A stretch of 64,000 nt of DNA, from assembly GCF_900105945.1 (NCBI RefSeq), contig NZ_FNSO01000004.1, positions 3,596,001 to 3,660,000 on the forward strand. Reading direction: 5' to 3'. The notes beneath the pieces were generated by a model. The model searched no databases and was not told where the DNA came from. It saw nothing but the letters and a program-made list of their open reading frames with translations. Source of the stretch: Amycolatopsis tolypomycina (GTDB lineage: Bacteria; Actinomycetota; Actinomycetes; Mycobacteriales; Pseudonocardiaceae). This document shows, piece after piece, positions 28,132 through 36,964 of this stretch (position 1 is the stretch's first letter; every line of letters begins with the position of its first letter). Position numbers and translations under genes: made by a program.

Positions 28132-29574
28132 TTAGCGGAAGAGGGCTTCGACGCCGTCGATGGCGAAGTACACCGCGAACACCAGGGCCAGCAGGGAAAG
28201 CAGCCAGCCCGCTTCGCGCCACTTGCCACGGCCGATCTTGACAAGCACGAAGGCGATCAGGCCGGCGCCGACGCCGTTGGTGATCGAGTACGTGAACGGG
28301 ATCAGCGCCGCGGTCAGGAACACCGGGATCGTGTAGTCCGGGTCGTGCCACGGAATGGTGCGGCACTGCGCGACCATCATGCCGCCGATGACCACCAGCG
28401 CCGGTGCCGCCGCTTGGGCCGGGACCACCCCGGCCAGCGGCGTGAACAGCAGTGTTCCGGCGAACAGCAGGCCCGTGACGACGCTCGCCAGGCCGGTCCG
28501 CGCGCCCTCCCCGACGCCGGCCGCCGACTCCAGGAACACCGTGTTCGGCGACGAGCCGGTGACGCCGCCGGCGATCGCGCCCGCGCCGTCGACCAGCAGG
28601 ATGCGGCCCATCCGGGGCACCTTGCCGTTCTTCGACAGCCCGGCTTCGTCGGAGACGCTGGTGATCGTGCCCATCGCATCGAAGAAACCGGACAGCACCA
28701 GCGTGAACAGGAAGACCGTGGCCGCGAGCGCGCCCGCCGAGGCGAAGCCGCCGAAGAGGTCGACGTGGCCGAAGAGCCCGAAATCGGGGGCAGCGACGAC
28801 GTGGTCGGGCAGTTCCGGCGTCGTGAGTCCCCAGCCGCCGACCCCGAACCCCTGGTGCAGCACGACGGCGAACACGGTGGCCACCCCGATGCTGATCAGC
28901 ACCGCGCCGGGGACCTTGCGGGCCACCAGCACGATCATCAGCAGCAGCCCGAAGCAGAACACGACGATCGGCCAGCCGTGCAGGTGCCCGCCCGCCCCGA
29001 GGCGCACCGGGACCGTGGTCTGCGCCGAGTCCGGCACGCGGGTGACGAACCCGGCACTGACCAGGCCGACGAGCGCGATGTACAGCCCGATCCCGACGGT
29101 GATCGCCGTCTTGAGCGGCCGCGGGATGGCGTTCATGATCCGCTCGCGGACGCCGCTGACCGCCATCAGCACGATGCACACGCCTTCGAGCACGACCAGC
29201 CCGAACGCCTGCGCCCACGTCATCTCCGGCGCCATCTGGAAGGCGACGATGCCGTTGATGCCGAGCCCGGCGGCCAGCGCGAGGGGTGCGTTGCCGACGA
29301 GTCCCATGAGGACGGTCATCACAGCGGCGGCCAGCGCGGTCGCCGTGGTCACCTGGGCGGCCGACAGCCGGGCGCCGGTGATGTCGGCGGAGGCGCCGAG
29401 GATGAGCGGGTTGAGCAGCACGATGTAGGCCATCGCGACGAACGTGGTGACGCCGCCGCGGACTTCACGGCCGATCGTGGTCTGCCTCGCCCGCAGCTCG
29501 AACACTTTGTCCAGGAACGAGCTGCGTTGTACGGGAGGTTCCGTTACGGGGGTGGGGACTTCGGTCTGGGTCAT
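28132..29574 (-). CDS. AzgA-type purine permease (NCS2 family)
   Basis: 480 residues from ATG 29574 with 12-14 hydrophobic segments. Features of the AzgA/PbuG branch are visible: GGVTTFVAMAYIVLLNPLIL, ALAAGLGINGIVAF, FFDAMGTITSVSDEAG and the binding-site segment TGSSPNTVFLESAAGVGEG. It imports guanine, hypoxanthine or adenine by proton symport, feeding the deaminase and dehydrogenase genes upstream in the same direction. Confidence 0.9.
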   Translation of the reverse strand: MTQTEVPTPVTEPPVQRSSFLDKVFELRARQTTIGREVRGGVTTFVAMAYIVLLNPLILGASADITGARLSAAQVTTATALAAAVMTVLMGLVGNAPLALAAGLGINGIVAFQMAPEMTWAQAFGLVVLEGVCIVLMAVSGVRERIMNAIPRPLKTAITVGIGLYIALVGLVSAGFVTRVPDSAQTTVPVRLGAGGHLHGWPIVVFCFGLLLMIVLVARKVPGAVLISIGVATVFAVVLHQGFGVGGWGLTTPELPDHVVAAPDFGLFGHVDLFGGFASAGALAATVFLFTLVLSGFFDAMGTITSVSDEAGLSKNGKVPRMGRILLVDGAGAIAGGVTGSSPNTVFLESAAGVGEGARTGLASVVTGLLFAGTLLFTPLAGVVPAQAAAPALVVIGGMMVAQCRTIPWHDPDYTIPVFLTAALIPFTYSITNGVGAGLIAFVLVKIGRGKWREAGWLLSLLALVFAVYFAIDGVEALFR

Positions 29575-29686
29575 GCGTCCTGCCCTTGCCGGTGGGTGTG
29601 CTCGGCCAGGCCAAGGCACAGCGCCGTGCCTGGGCGAGCGGGACGTTCGATTGGGTTGTGCTCCGGTCAGCTGCTGGCCTCGTGGG

Positions 29687-30169
29687 TCAGTAGTCGGTGC
29701 GGTCGCTCTTGTCGAGCCAGGCCGCGAACGGCGCGAATCCGTCCGTTGCGGACAGTCGCGTCACGGGGACCGTCCACGTCTCGCGCGGGCGGTCGAAGAG
29801 TTCGTAGAAGGCACGGTCGTCGAAACCGGCCTTGGCCGCGTCGTCGCGGTCGGCGGTATACAGAATCCTGTCCACTCGCGCCCACAGCGCCGACGACAGG
29901 CACATCGGGCACGGCTCGCAGCTGGAGACGAGCACGCAGCCGTCCAGCTTGAACGTGCCCAGCTCCTGGCAGGCCGCCCGGATGGCGACGACCTCCGCGT
30001 GCGCGGTGGGGTCCAGGTTCGCCGTGACGCGGTTGACGCCGGTCGCGACCACTTCGCCGTCCTTCACGATCAGCGCGCCGAACGGGCCGCCGCCGTTTTC
30101 GACGTTGTGGGTGGCGATGCGGACGGCTTCGGACAGCCATTCCTGCTCGGCGGAAATCGACGTGGTCAT
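29687..30169 (-). CDS. guaD: Guanine deaminase, cytidine-deaminase fold
   Basis: 160 residues. The zinc site is visible as HAEV (proton-shuttle Glu) and PCPMC. Extended homology to Bacillus-type guanine deaminases (GGGPFGALIVKDGEVV, DDAAKAGFDD) separates it from TadA. It converts guanine to xanthine for the dehydrogenase encoded directly upstream (one-base gap to the large subunit). A near match to the proposed GntR site (GTATACAGAATCC) lies inside the gene at 29856-29868. Confidence 0.88.
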   Translation of the reverse strand: MTTSISAEQEWLSEAVRIATHNVENGGGPFGALIVKDGEVVATGVNRVTANLDPTAHAEVVAIRAACQELGTFKLDGCVLVSSCEPCPMCLSSALWARVDRILYTADRDDAAKAGFDDRAFYELFDRPRETWTVPVTRLSATDGFAPFAAWLDKSDRTDY

Positions 30170-30170
30170 C

Positions 30171-32462
30171 TCAGACTCCGGTGATGTGCTCGGGGCGGAT
30201 CGGGACGCGCGGCAGCTCGAGGCCGGTGGCCGCGCGGATGGCGTTGGCGATCGCCGGCGTGGCGGAGATCGTGGGCGGCTCGCCGACGCCGCGGACGCCG
30301 TAGGGCGCGTGCGGGTCGGGCCGCTCGAGGACGTCGACGCGCATCGGCGGCATGTCGAGGATCGTCGGGATGAGGTAGTCGGTGAACGACGGGTTCCGCA
30401 CCTTGCCGCCCTCGACGAGGATCTCCTCCATCACGGCCAGGCCGAGGCCCTGTGCCGAGCCGCCCTGGATCTGGGCGACGACGGCGTCGGGGTTCATCGC
30501 CTTGCCGACGTCCTGGGCGCAGTCGAGCTGCACCACCTTGACCAGCCCGAGGTCGAGGTCGACGTCGACCACCGCGCGGTGGGCGGAGAAGCCGTACTGG
30601 ACGTGCGCGTCACCCTGGCCGGTCTCCGGGTCGAGGGGGTGGGTCGGCCGGTGGTGGTACTCGCGGGTCTCCTCGATCGCCGTGTCGCCGAGCAGCTCGG
30701 CCAGGTCGGCGACGACTTCGCCGTCGGCCGCGACCACCTTCCCGCCGGCCAGGGTCATGCCTTCGGTCGAGCGTCCCAGTCGGCTGTATACCGTATCCGC
30801 GACCGCGCGGCAGGCGTTGCGCACCGCACCGCCGGTGACGTACGTCTGGCGCGACGCCGAGCTGGAACCGGCGTCGCCGACGCTCGTGTCCGCCGGGTGC
30901 ACGCTCACCCGCGTCACGCCCAGCTCGGTGCGGGCGATCTGCTGCTGCAGCGTCACCAGGCCCTGGCCGACCTCCGCGGCGGCGGTGTGTACCATCGCCA
31001 CCGCTTCGCCGCCGATCACCTCCAGGCGGACGCGGGCGGTCGAGTAGTCGTCGAGGCCTTCGGCGTAGGAGATGTTCTTGATCGTCACGCCGTAGCCGAC
31101 CCCGCGGACGACGCCTTCGCCGTGGGTGGTGTTGGACGCGCCGCCGGGCAGTTCGCGGATGTCGGCCTGCTCGCCGCGCGCGGGCGGCAGCGGCATGTCC
31201 CGCAGCCGCTGGAGGAGTTCCGCCACCGGCGCCGGGAAGTCGACCACCTGGCCGGTGACCACAGTGGACCCTTCGCTGAGCGCGTTGCGGATCCGCAGCT
31301 CGGCGGGATCCATGGCCAGCGCGGCGGCGAGTTTGTCCATCTGGGACTCGTAGGCGTACGTCGGCTGCACCGCGCCGAGCCCGCGCATGGCGCCGCAGGT
31401 GGGGTTGTTGGTGTAGACACCCCAGCCCTCGATGTGGGCGTTCGGTACGTCATAGGGACCGACGCCCAACGTCGTGCCGTTGCCGACCACGACCGGGGTC
31501 TTGGACGCGTACGCGCCGCCGTCGAAGTACAGCTTCGCCCGGACGTACACGAGCTTTCCGTCGCGAGTCGCCCCGTGCTCGTAGTACATCTTCGCCGGGT
31601 GGCGGTGCACATGCCCGAAGAACGACTCCAGGCGGTTGTAGCTCATCTTCACCGGACGCCCGGTGCGCAGCGCGAGCATGCAGGAGTGGATCTGCATCGA
31701 CAGGTCCTCGCGGCCGCCGAAGGCGCCGCCGACCCCGGACAGCGTCAGCCGCACCTTGTCCAGCGGCAGGCCGAGGGCCTTCGCCGTCTGCCGCTGGTCG
31801 ACGTGCAGCCACTGGGTGGCGAGGTAGAGGTCGACGCCGCCGTCCTCGGCCGGCACGGCCAGCCCGGACTCCGGGCCGAGGAACGCCTGGTCCTGCATGC
31901 CGATCTCGTAGACGCCGGTCACGACCACGTCGGCCGTGGCGTCCGGGTCGCCCTTGACGATCCGCTGGTGGCGGACCAGGTTTCCGCCCGGGTGCAGCTT
32001 CGGCAGGGTGTCGTCGTGCGCGGCCCGCTCGGGGTCGGTGATCGGCTCCAGGACGTCGTACTCGACGACGATCTCCTTCAGCGCCTGCCGCGCGATCTCC
32101 GGGTCGTCGGCGGCCAGGATGGCCACCGGTTCGCCCTGGTAGCGGACCAGGCCGGCGGCCAGCGCGGGGGTGTCCTGGAACTTCAGGCCGTAGACGTTCT
32201 CGCCGGGCACGTCCTCGTGCGTCAGCACCGCGTGCACGCCCGGCTGGGCGAGGGCGCGGGAGACGTCGAGGCGGACGATCCGGGCGTGCGGGTGCGGGCT
32301 GCGCAGGGTGGCGCCCCACAGCATGTCCTCGTGCCAGAGGTCCGAGGAGTAGGCGAACTCGCCGCGGACCTTGAGCGTGCCGTCCGGGCGCAGCGGGCTC
32401 TCGCCGATGCCGCCGGCGATGGTGTCGTGCAGCTCCTGCGGGGAGCGGGCCGGCGCGCTCAT
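30171..32462 (-). CDS. Xanthine dehydrogenase, molybdopterin large subunit
   Basis: 763 residues from ATG 32462, which overlaps the stop of the iron-sulfur subunit (ATGA). Two aldehyde oxidase/xanthine dehydrogenase molybdopterin domains are present: substrate-channel part first (LKVRGEFAYSSDL), then LTLSGVGGAFGGRED and QGGSAQGLGLAVMEE with the C-terminal GVRGVGEPP that carries the active-site Glu. It oxidises hypoxanthine and xanthine to urate. The three-gene order FAD, FeS, Mo is that of PucC/E/D-type enzymes. A GntR-like site with rare codons lies at 30785-30798. Confidence 0.9.
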   Translation of the reverse strand: MSAPARSPQELHDTIAGGIGESPLRPDGTLKVRGEFAYSSDLWHEDMLWGATLRSPHPHARIVRLDVSRALAQPGVHAVLTHEDVPGENVYGLKFQDTPALAAGLVRYQGEPVAILAADDPEIARQALKEIVVEYDVLEPITDPERAAHDDTLPKLHPGGNLVRHQRIVKGDPDATADVVVTGVYEIGMQDQAFLGPESGLAVPAEDGGVDLYLATQWLHVDQRQTAKALGLPLDKVRLTLSGVGGAFGGREDLSMQIHSCMLALRTGRPVKMSYNRLESFFGHVHRHPAKMYYEHGATRDGKLVYVRAKLYFDGGAYASKTPVVVGNGTTLGVGPYDVPNAHIEGWGVYTNNPTCGAMRGLGAVQPTYAYESQMDKLAAALAMDPAELRIRNALSEGSTVVTGQVVDFPAPVAELLQRLRDMPLPPARGEQADIRELPGGASNTTHGEGVVRGVGYGVTIKNISYAEGLDDYSTARVRLEVIGGEAVAMVHTAAAEVGQGLVTLQQQIARTELGVTRVSVHPADTSVGDAGSSSASRQTYVTGGAVRNACRAVADTVYSRLGRSTEGMTLAGGKVVAADGEVVADLAELLGDTAIEETREYHHRPTHPLDPETGQGDAHVQYGFSAHRAVVDVDLDLGLVKVVQLDCAQDVGKAMNPDAVVAQIQGGSAQGLGLAVMEEILVEGGKVRNPSFTDYLIPTILDMPPMRVDVLERPDPHAPYGVRGVGEPPTISATPAIANAIRAATGLELPRVPIRPEHITGV

Positions 32463-32929
32463 CGGACCGCCTTCTTCGCGGCGGCGTCGCGGACGGCGTC
32501 GAGGATCTTCTCGTAGCCGGTGCAGCGGCAGAGGTTGCCGGCGAGGGCCTCGCGGATCTCGACGTCGGACGGCTCGGGGTTCCGCTCGATCAGGTCGTGC
32601 GCGGCCACCAGCAGGCCGGGCGTGCAGAACCCGCACTGGACGGCCCCGCGTTCGACGAACGCCTCCTGCACCGGGTCGAGGTCGTCGCCGGAGGCGAGCC
32701 CTTCGACGGTGACGACCTCGCGGCCCTCGGCCTGCCCGGCCGCGACCAGGCACGCACACGCCGGAACGCCGTCGAGGTAGACCGTGCACGAACCGCATTC
32801 GCCCTGCTCGCAGGCGTTCTTCGAGCCCGGCAGGCCAAGCCGCTCACGCAGCACGTAAAGCAGGCTCTCGCCTTCCCAGACGTTGTCCGCCCGGCGGGGT
32901 TCGCCGTTGACGGTGACGTTCACGCGCAC
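32459..32929 (-). CDS. Xanthine dehydrogenase, [2Fe-2S] subunit
   Basis: 156 residues from GTG 32929, chosen because GGAGGGAG lies six bases upstream. A second GTG at 32923 overlaps the previous stop and is possible. The plant-type ferredoxin cluster is CEQGECGSCTVYLDG with a distal Cys, and the second cluster domain is QCGFCTPG and LCRCTGY. It passes electrons from the molybdenum subunit to FAD. Confidence 0.9.
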   Translation of the reverse strand: MRVNVTVNGEPRRADNVWEGESLLYVLRERLGLPGSKNACEQGECGSCTVYLDGVPACACLVAAGQAEGREVVTVEGLASGDDLDPVQEAFVERGAVQCGFCTPGLLVAAHDLIERNPEPSDVEIREALAGNLCRCTGYEKILDAVRDAAAKKAVR

Positions 32930-33789
32930 TTCGCGCTCCCTCCGCAATATTCGGTCCAGGCCCAGGTCAGCGTCCTTCTCGCCATGACGCCCAGGGCATG
33001 GCGCCGGTAGGCCGCGCTCCCCCGGACGTCGTCGATCGGCGACGCGGCCGCGGCGACCAGGTCGCCGAAGCGGCGTTTCACCGAGTCGGCGATCGGCTTC
33101 GGCGCGTCCCAGTCCAGCTCGGCGGCCAGGAACTCCTCGGCGTCGAACGCCCGCCGCGGGGTGGGTGCGGCCGAGCCGACGCCGGTGCCGACCCGCTTCT
33201 CCGCCGGGTGCAGGGCGAGCCCGAAGGCGGCGACGGCGATGACCATCGCGTTGCGCGTGCCGATCTTGCTGAACTGCTGCGGCCCGCTGGCCGGGGCCAG
33301 CAGGACCGCGGTGATCAGCTCGTCCGGGGCCAGGACGTTCTTCTTCACCCCGACGTAGAAATCCTTCGCGGCGACGATCCTCGTCCCGCGTACGGAGGCG
33401 ATCTCGACTTCGGCGTCCGCGGCCAGCAGGGCCGGGTGGGAGTCCCCCGCGGGCGAGGCCGCGCCGAGGTTGCCGCCCACCGAACCGCGGTTGCGGATCT
33501 GCGGGGACCCGACGGTCCGCGCGGCCATCGCCAGGCCGGGCAGTTTCGTGCCCAGCTCGGTGATGATCCGGCTGTAGGGCACGGCCGCGCCGATCCGGAT
33601 CCGGCCGCCGTCGGTGCCGTGCTCGTGCAGCTCGGGCACGCGTCCCAGGTCGAGCAGGGCTTCCGGGCGGCGGTGGTCGAAGTTGAGCTCGACCATCACG
33701 TCCGTGCCACCGGCGAGCGGGACCGCACCGGGGTTCGCGGCCTTCGCGGCGAGCGCGCCGGCCAGCGAGGCGGGTCGGAGGAATTCCAC
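32920..33789 (-). CDS. Xanthine dehydrogenase, FAD-binding subunit
   Basis: 289 residues from GTG 33789 with AAAGGAC as a modest ribosome-binding site. FAD_binding_5 motifs include PLAGGTDVMVELNF, the second flavin loop TVGSPQIRNRGSVGGNLG, and SPAGDSHPALLAADAEVE. It is the first gene of the dehydrogenase operon and overlaps the FeS subunit by several bases. Confidence 0.9.
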   Translation of the reverse strand: MEFLRPASLAGALAAKAANPGAVPLAGGTDVMVELNFDHRRPEALLDLGRVPELHEHGTDGGRIRIGAAVPYSRIITELGTKLPGLAMAARTVGSPQIRNRGSVGGNLGAASPAGDSHPALLAADAEVEIASVRGTRIVAAKDFYVGVKKNVLAPDELITAVLLAPASGPQQFSKIGTRNAMVIAVAAFGLALHPAEKRVGTGVGSAAPTPRRAFDAEEFLAAELDWDAPKPIADSVKRRFGDLVAAAASPIDDVRGSAAYRRHALGVMARRTLTWAWTEYCGGSAKCA

Positions 33790-34085
33790 TGTGGACGTCC
33801 TTTCGGGGGTGCTTCGGCAAGAAGTAGACACGCTCCCGCGTGGCCCCGACCACGGCAAAACCCCTGAAAGACGGGTGAATTTCCGGCCCGCGTTTGTACT
33901 TTCCTCCAAGGCTCGTCCCGCGGGCACGCCAAGGCCGCCGTGCGAGGTCGGGGGCCTCGCACGGCGGCGCCGGGTACCGCGTATTCGGGAAGGGTCCTGC
34001 GGGGAAGGCGGAACCTGGGGCCGGGCCGCCCGCCGCCTGGTTACCGTCGGGTGTCCGGTCCCCTTCCGTGCTCAGGAGCTTCGTC
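33790..34085. other. Divergent intergenic region upstream of the xanthine dehydrogenase operon
   Basis: No gene is supported in these 296 bp. The patch 33845-33910 is AT-richer and is likely the dehydrogenase promoter. A strong hairpin (33934-33968) lies between it and the small plus-strand gene. Confidence 0.6.
33934..33968. terminator. Strong 14-bp hairpin between divergent genes
   Basis: Arms 33934-33947 and 33955-33968 pair perfectly over 14 bp with a 7-base loop. Such hairpins serve as factor-independent terminators in actinomycetes. Its place between two divergent promoters is unusual and may insulate them or attenuate the 34086 transcript. Confidence 0.55.
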
Positions 34086-34376
34086 GTGTCCAACCGCATC
34101 GAAACGGCCGCGGCCGTCGCCGGCCTCACCCCGCTGGAGATCCAGGAGCCGGGGCTGCCGGTCGCCTGCCTGTTCGCCGGCATCATCCGGGCGATCGCCT
34201 GCCAGGCCGAGCTGGCCAGGGCCGCCCGGTTCAACGCGCAGCGCCAGAACTTCTACAAGGCCGTCGCGAACGACGTCGTGCGCGGCCCCGGCTTCGTGGC
34301 CGGCGCGCCCGCGATCGGCACGCCGGCCGACCTGGCCGACCGGAGCAGCGACGAGCTGCTCGCCATCCTGGCCTGA
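34086..34376 (+). CDS. Small hypothetical protein
   Basis: 96 residues from GTG 34086, with AGGAG seven bases upstream. The protein is predominantly helical, with one moderately hydrophobic stretch (LPVACLFAGIIRAIA), and has no motif I recognise. It is convergent with the glyoxylate carboligase gene seven bases away. The good ribosome-binding site and low-complexity-free sequence argue that it is real. Confidence 0.5.
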   Translation: MSNRIETAAAVAGLTPLEIQEPGLPVACLFAGIIRAIACQAELARAARFNAQRQNFYKAVANDVVRGPGFVAGAPAIGTPADLADRSSDELLAILA

Positions 34377-34383
34377 GCCGGGA

Positions 34384-36075
34384 TCAGCCGGCGGGCTCGA
34401 ACTCGCGGACCGCGTCGAGGGCGGCGCCCATGGCGGCGTTGCCCTCGCGCTCGATCATGATCTCCACCAGGACCGGGCGGCTGGTCCGCTCGGCCTCCTT
34501 GCGCGCCCACTCCAGGGACGTGCGGATCTCCCCCGGCTCGTGCACCCGGGTGCCGGAGCAGCCGTAGGCCTCCATGATCTTCACGTTGTCCGTGCCGATC
34601 GTGTCGTAGTGGATGTCGACCTCGAAGTTCATCTCGTAGCCGGTTTCGGCCTGCCGGATGAGCCCGAGGTACTCGTTGTTGAGCATGATCAGGACGAAGC
34701 CGACGTCGTACTGGGCGGCCACGGCCAGCTCCTCGACGAGGAACTGGAACGAGTAGTCCCCGACCACGCCGACGACCTCGGCGTCCGGCCGCGCCTTCTT
34801 GACGCCGATCGCCGCCGGGATCTCCCAGCCGAGCGGGCCGGCCTGGCCGCACACCTGGTAGTGGCGCGGCTTGTGCGCCTGCTGGAACTGGCCCGACCAG
34901 ATCTGGTAGAGCCCGATCGCGGTGACGAAGTAGGTGTCCTCGCCGAAGGTCTCGTTGATCTCCTTGAACACCCGCGGCGCCTTGATCGGCAGGCTGTCGA
35001 AGTCGTCTCGCCGGGGCAGCGCCGCCTTCAGCTCGCCGATCCGGGCCACCCACTCGCGCCGTGGCGGCGCTGTGCGCCTGGCCAGGGCCGTCAGCAGCGC
35101 GTCGAGGAATTCCCGCGTGTCGGAGACGATCCCGAGGTCGGGGCCGAACACCTTGCCCAGCTGGGTGGGCTCGATGTCGACGTGGATGAACTTCCGGTCG
35201 CCGCGGTAGACCGACAGCTCGCCGGTGTGCCGGTCGCCGAACCGGGCGCCGAGCGCGAGCACGAGGTCGGCCTCCAGGAAGGCCGCGTTCGCCCAGCGCT
35301 GGGACGTCTGGATGCCGGCCATCCCGGCGAACAGCTCGTGGTCCTCGGGGAAGCTGCCCTTGCCCATCAGCGTCACCTGCACGGGGACGTCGAGCCGCTC
35401 GGCCGCGGCCCGCAGCCGCTCGCTGGCCTCGCCGAGGACGACGCCGCCACCGGCCAGGATCAGCGGGCGCTCGGCGGCCAGCAGCAGGTCCAGCGCGCGC
35501 TCGACCCGCGCGGGCGCCGGGGTCACCCGGGTCACCGGCAGCGGCGAGTCGATCGAGGAGTCCCACTCGATGTCCTGCTTCTGGACGTCGATCGGCAGGT
35601 CGATGAGGACCGGGCCGGGCCGGCCGGACCGGGCGATCCGGAACGCCTCGCGGAAGATCCACGGCAGCTGCGCGGCCTCCTTGACCTGCACGGCCCATTT
35701 CGTCACGGGCTTGGCGATCTCGACGATGTCGACGGCCTGGAAAGCTTCCTGGTGCAGTTTCGTCGTGGCGGCCTGGCCGGTGATGCAGATGATCGGGATC
35801 GAGTCCGCGTGCGCGGTGTAGAGCCCGGTGATCATGTTCGTCCCGGCCGGGCCGGACGTGCCGATGGCGACGCCGACGTTGCCGTTCGTCCTGGCCCAGC
35901 CGTCGGCCATGTGCGTCGCGCCCTCTTCGTGGCGGACGATCAGGTGCTCGATCGCCCGGCCTTGCAGGGCGTTGTACAGCGGGAGGATCGCGGCGCCGGG
36001 GCAGCCGAAGACGGTGTCGACGCCTTCGCTCTCCAGGACGTCGACGACCGCCTGCATCGCGGGGATCCGGGGCAT
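34384..36075 (-). CDS. gcl: Glyoxylate carboligase (tartronate-semialdehyde synthase)
   Basis: 563 residues, ThDP-dependent, joining two glyoxylates to tartronate semialdehyde plus CO2. Gcl-specific stretches are strong: TSGPAGTNMITGLYTAHADSIPI, HQEAFQAVDIVEIAKPVTKWAV, GDRHTGELSVYRG, CGQAGPLGWEIPAAIG. The ThDP motif is GDYSFQF with LNNEYLGLIRQ. Oddly, the position of E. coli Gcl Val51 is Glu50 here (RHEEGATHMA), so the canonical catalytic glutamate is present. It forms an operon with glxR and hyi (one-base gap). Confidence 0.88.
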   Translation of the reverse strand: MPRIPAMQAVVDVLESEGVDTVFGCPGAAILPLYNALQGRAIEHLIVRHEEGATHMADGWARTNGNVGVAIGTSGPAGTNMITGLYTAHADSIPIICITGQAATTKLHQEAFQAVDIVEIAKPVTKWAVQVKEAAQLPWIFREAFRIARSGRPGPVLIDLPIDVQKQDIEWDSSIDSPLPVTRVTPAPARVERALDLLLAAERPLILAGGGVVLGEASERLRAAAERLDVPVQVTLMGKGSFPEDHELFAGMAGIQTSQRWANAAFLEADLVLALGARFGDRHTGELSVYRGDRKFIHVDIEPTQLGKVFGPDLGIVSDTREFLDALLTALARRTAPPRREWVARIGELKAALPRRDDFDSLPIKAPRVFKEINETFGEDTYFVTAIGLYQIWSGQFQQAHKPRHYQVCGQAGPLGWEIPAAIGVKKARPDAEVVGVVGDYSFQFLVEELAVAAQYDVGFVLIMLNNEYLGLIRQAETGYEMNFEVDIHYDTIGTDNVKIMEAYGCSGTRVHEPGEIRTSLEWARKEAERTSRPVLVEIMIEREGNAAMGAALDAVREFEPAG

Positions 36076-36076
36076 G

Positions 36077-36964
36077 TCACACCTCCGCCGGGACGCGGCC
36101 CGACAACTGTTCGACGACCTTCAGCAAGGCCGAGTGGTCCAGGGAGCCGTACCCCATGGCACGGCCGGCGGCGACGAGCTGGGCGACCAGCCCGGTGAGC
36201 GGGAGCGCGACGTCGGCCTGCCGGGCGGCGGCCAGCGCGATCCCCATGTCCTTGTGGTGCAGGTCGATCCGGAAGCCGGGCGTGAACCGGCGGTCCACCA
36301 TGGACTTGCGCTTGAGTTCGAGGATGCGGCTGCCGGCGAGGCCGCCCGCGAGCACGTCGAGCCCGGTGGCGGCGTCCACACCGGACGCTTCCAGCAGCAC
36401 GATCGCCTCGGCGACGAGACCGTAGATCCCGCCCACGACGAGCTGGTTCGCGGCCTTGACGACCTGGCCGGCGCCGTGCGGGCCGACGTGCACGATCGTC
36501 TTGCCGACGGCGTCGAGGACCGGTTTGGCCGCCGCGAAGTCCGCTTCGAGGCCACCGACCATGATGGACAGTGCCGCCTGCTCGGCGCCGGCCTGCCCAC
36601 CCGAGACGGGCGCGTCGAGGACGCGGATCTTCCGGTCCCGCGCGGCTTCCGCGATCGCGATCGACGTCTCGGGCCGGATGGTGCTCATGTCGATCAGCAG
36701 CGTGCCCGGCTCGGCGGTGTCGAGGACACCGCCGTCGGCCAGCACGACCTCCTCGACCTGCGGGTGGTTCGGCAGCATCGTGATGACGACGTCGGCGCCG
36801 GCCACCGCGTCCGCGACGCCGGTCGCGGCCCGCCCGCCGGCCGCTGCCAGCTTCTCCCCCGCGGCCGGGGTGACGTCGTAGCCGCTGACGTCGTGACCGG
36901 CCGCGACCAGGTGCGCGGCCATCGGGGCGCCCATCACGCCCAGTCCGATGAATCCCAGTTTCAT
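36077..36964 (-). CDS. glxR: Tartronate semialdehyde reductase (2-hydroxy-3-oxopropionate reductase)
   Basis: 295 residues of the beta-hydroxyacid dehydrogenase family. The N-terminal NAD(P) motif is FIGLGVMGAPMA, the substrate loop DAPVSGGQAGAEQAAL, and the catalytic Lys lies in GAGQVVKAANQLVVGG. It reduces tartronate semialdehyde to glycerate. Its start overlaps the hyi stop (ATGA), tying hyi-glxR-gcl together. Confidence 0.9.
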   Translation of the reverse strand: MKLGFIGLGVMGAPMAAHLVAAGHDVSGYDVTPAAGEKLAAAGGRAATGVADAVAGADVVITMLPNHPQVEEVVLADGGVLDTAEPGTLLIDMSTIRPETSIAIAEAARDRKIRVLDAPVSGGQAGAEQAALSIMVGGLEADFAAAKPVLDAVGKTIVHVGPHGAGQVVKAANQLVVGGIYGLVAEAIVLLEASGVDAATGLDVLAGGLAGSRILELKRKSMVDRRFTPGFRIDLHHKDMGIALAAARQADVALPLTGLVAQLVAAGRAMGYGSLDHSALLKVVEQLSGRVPAEV

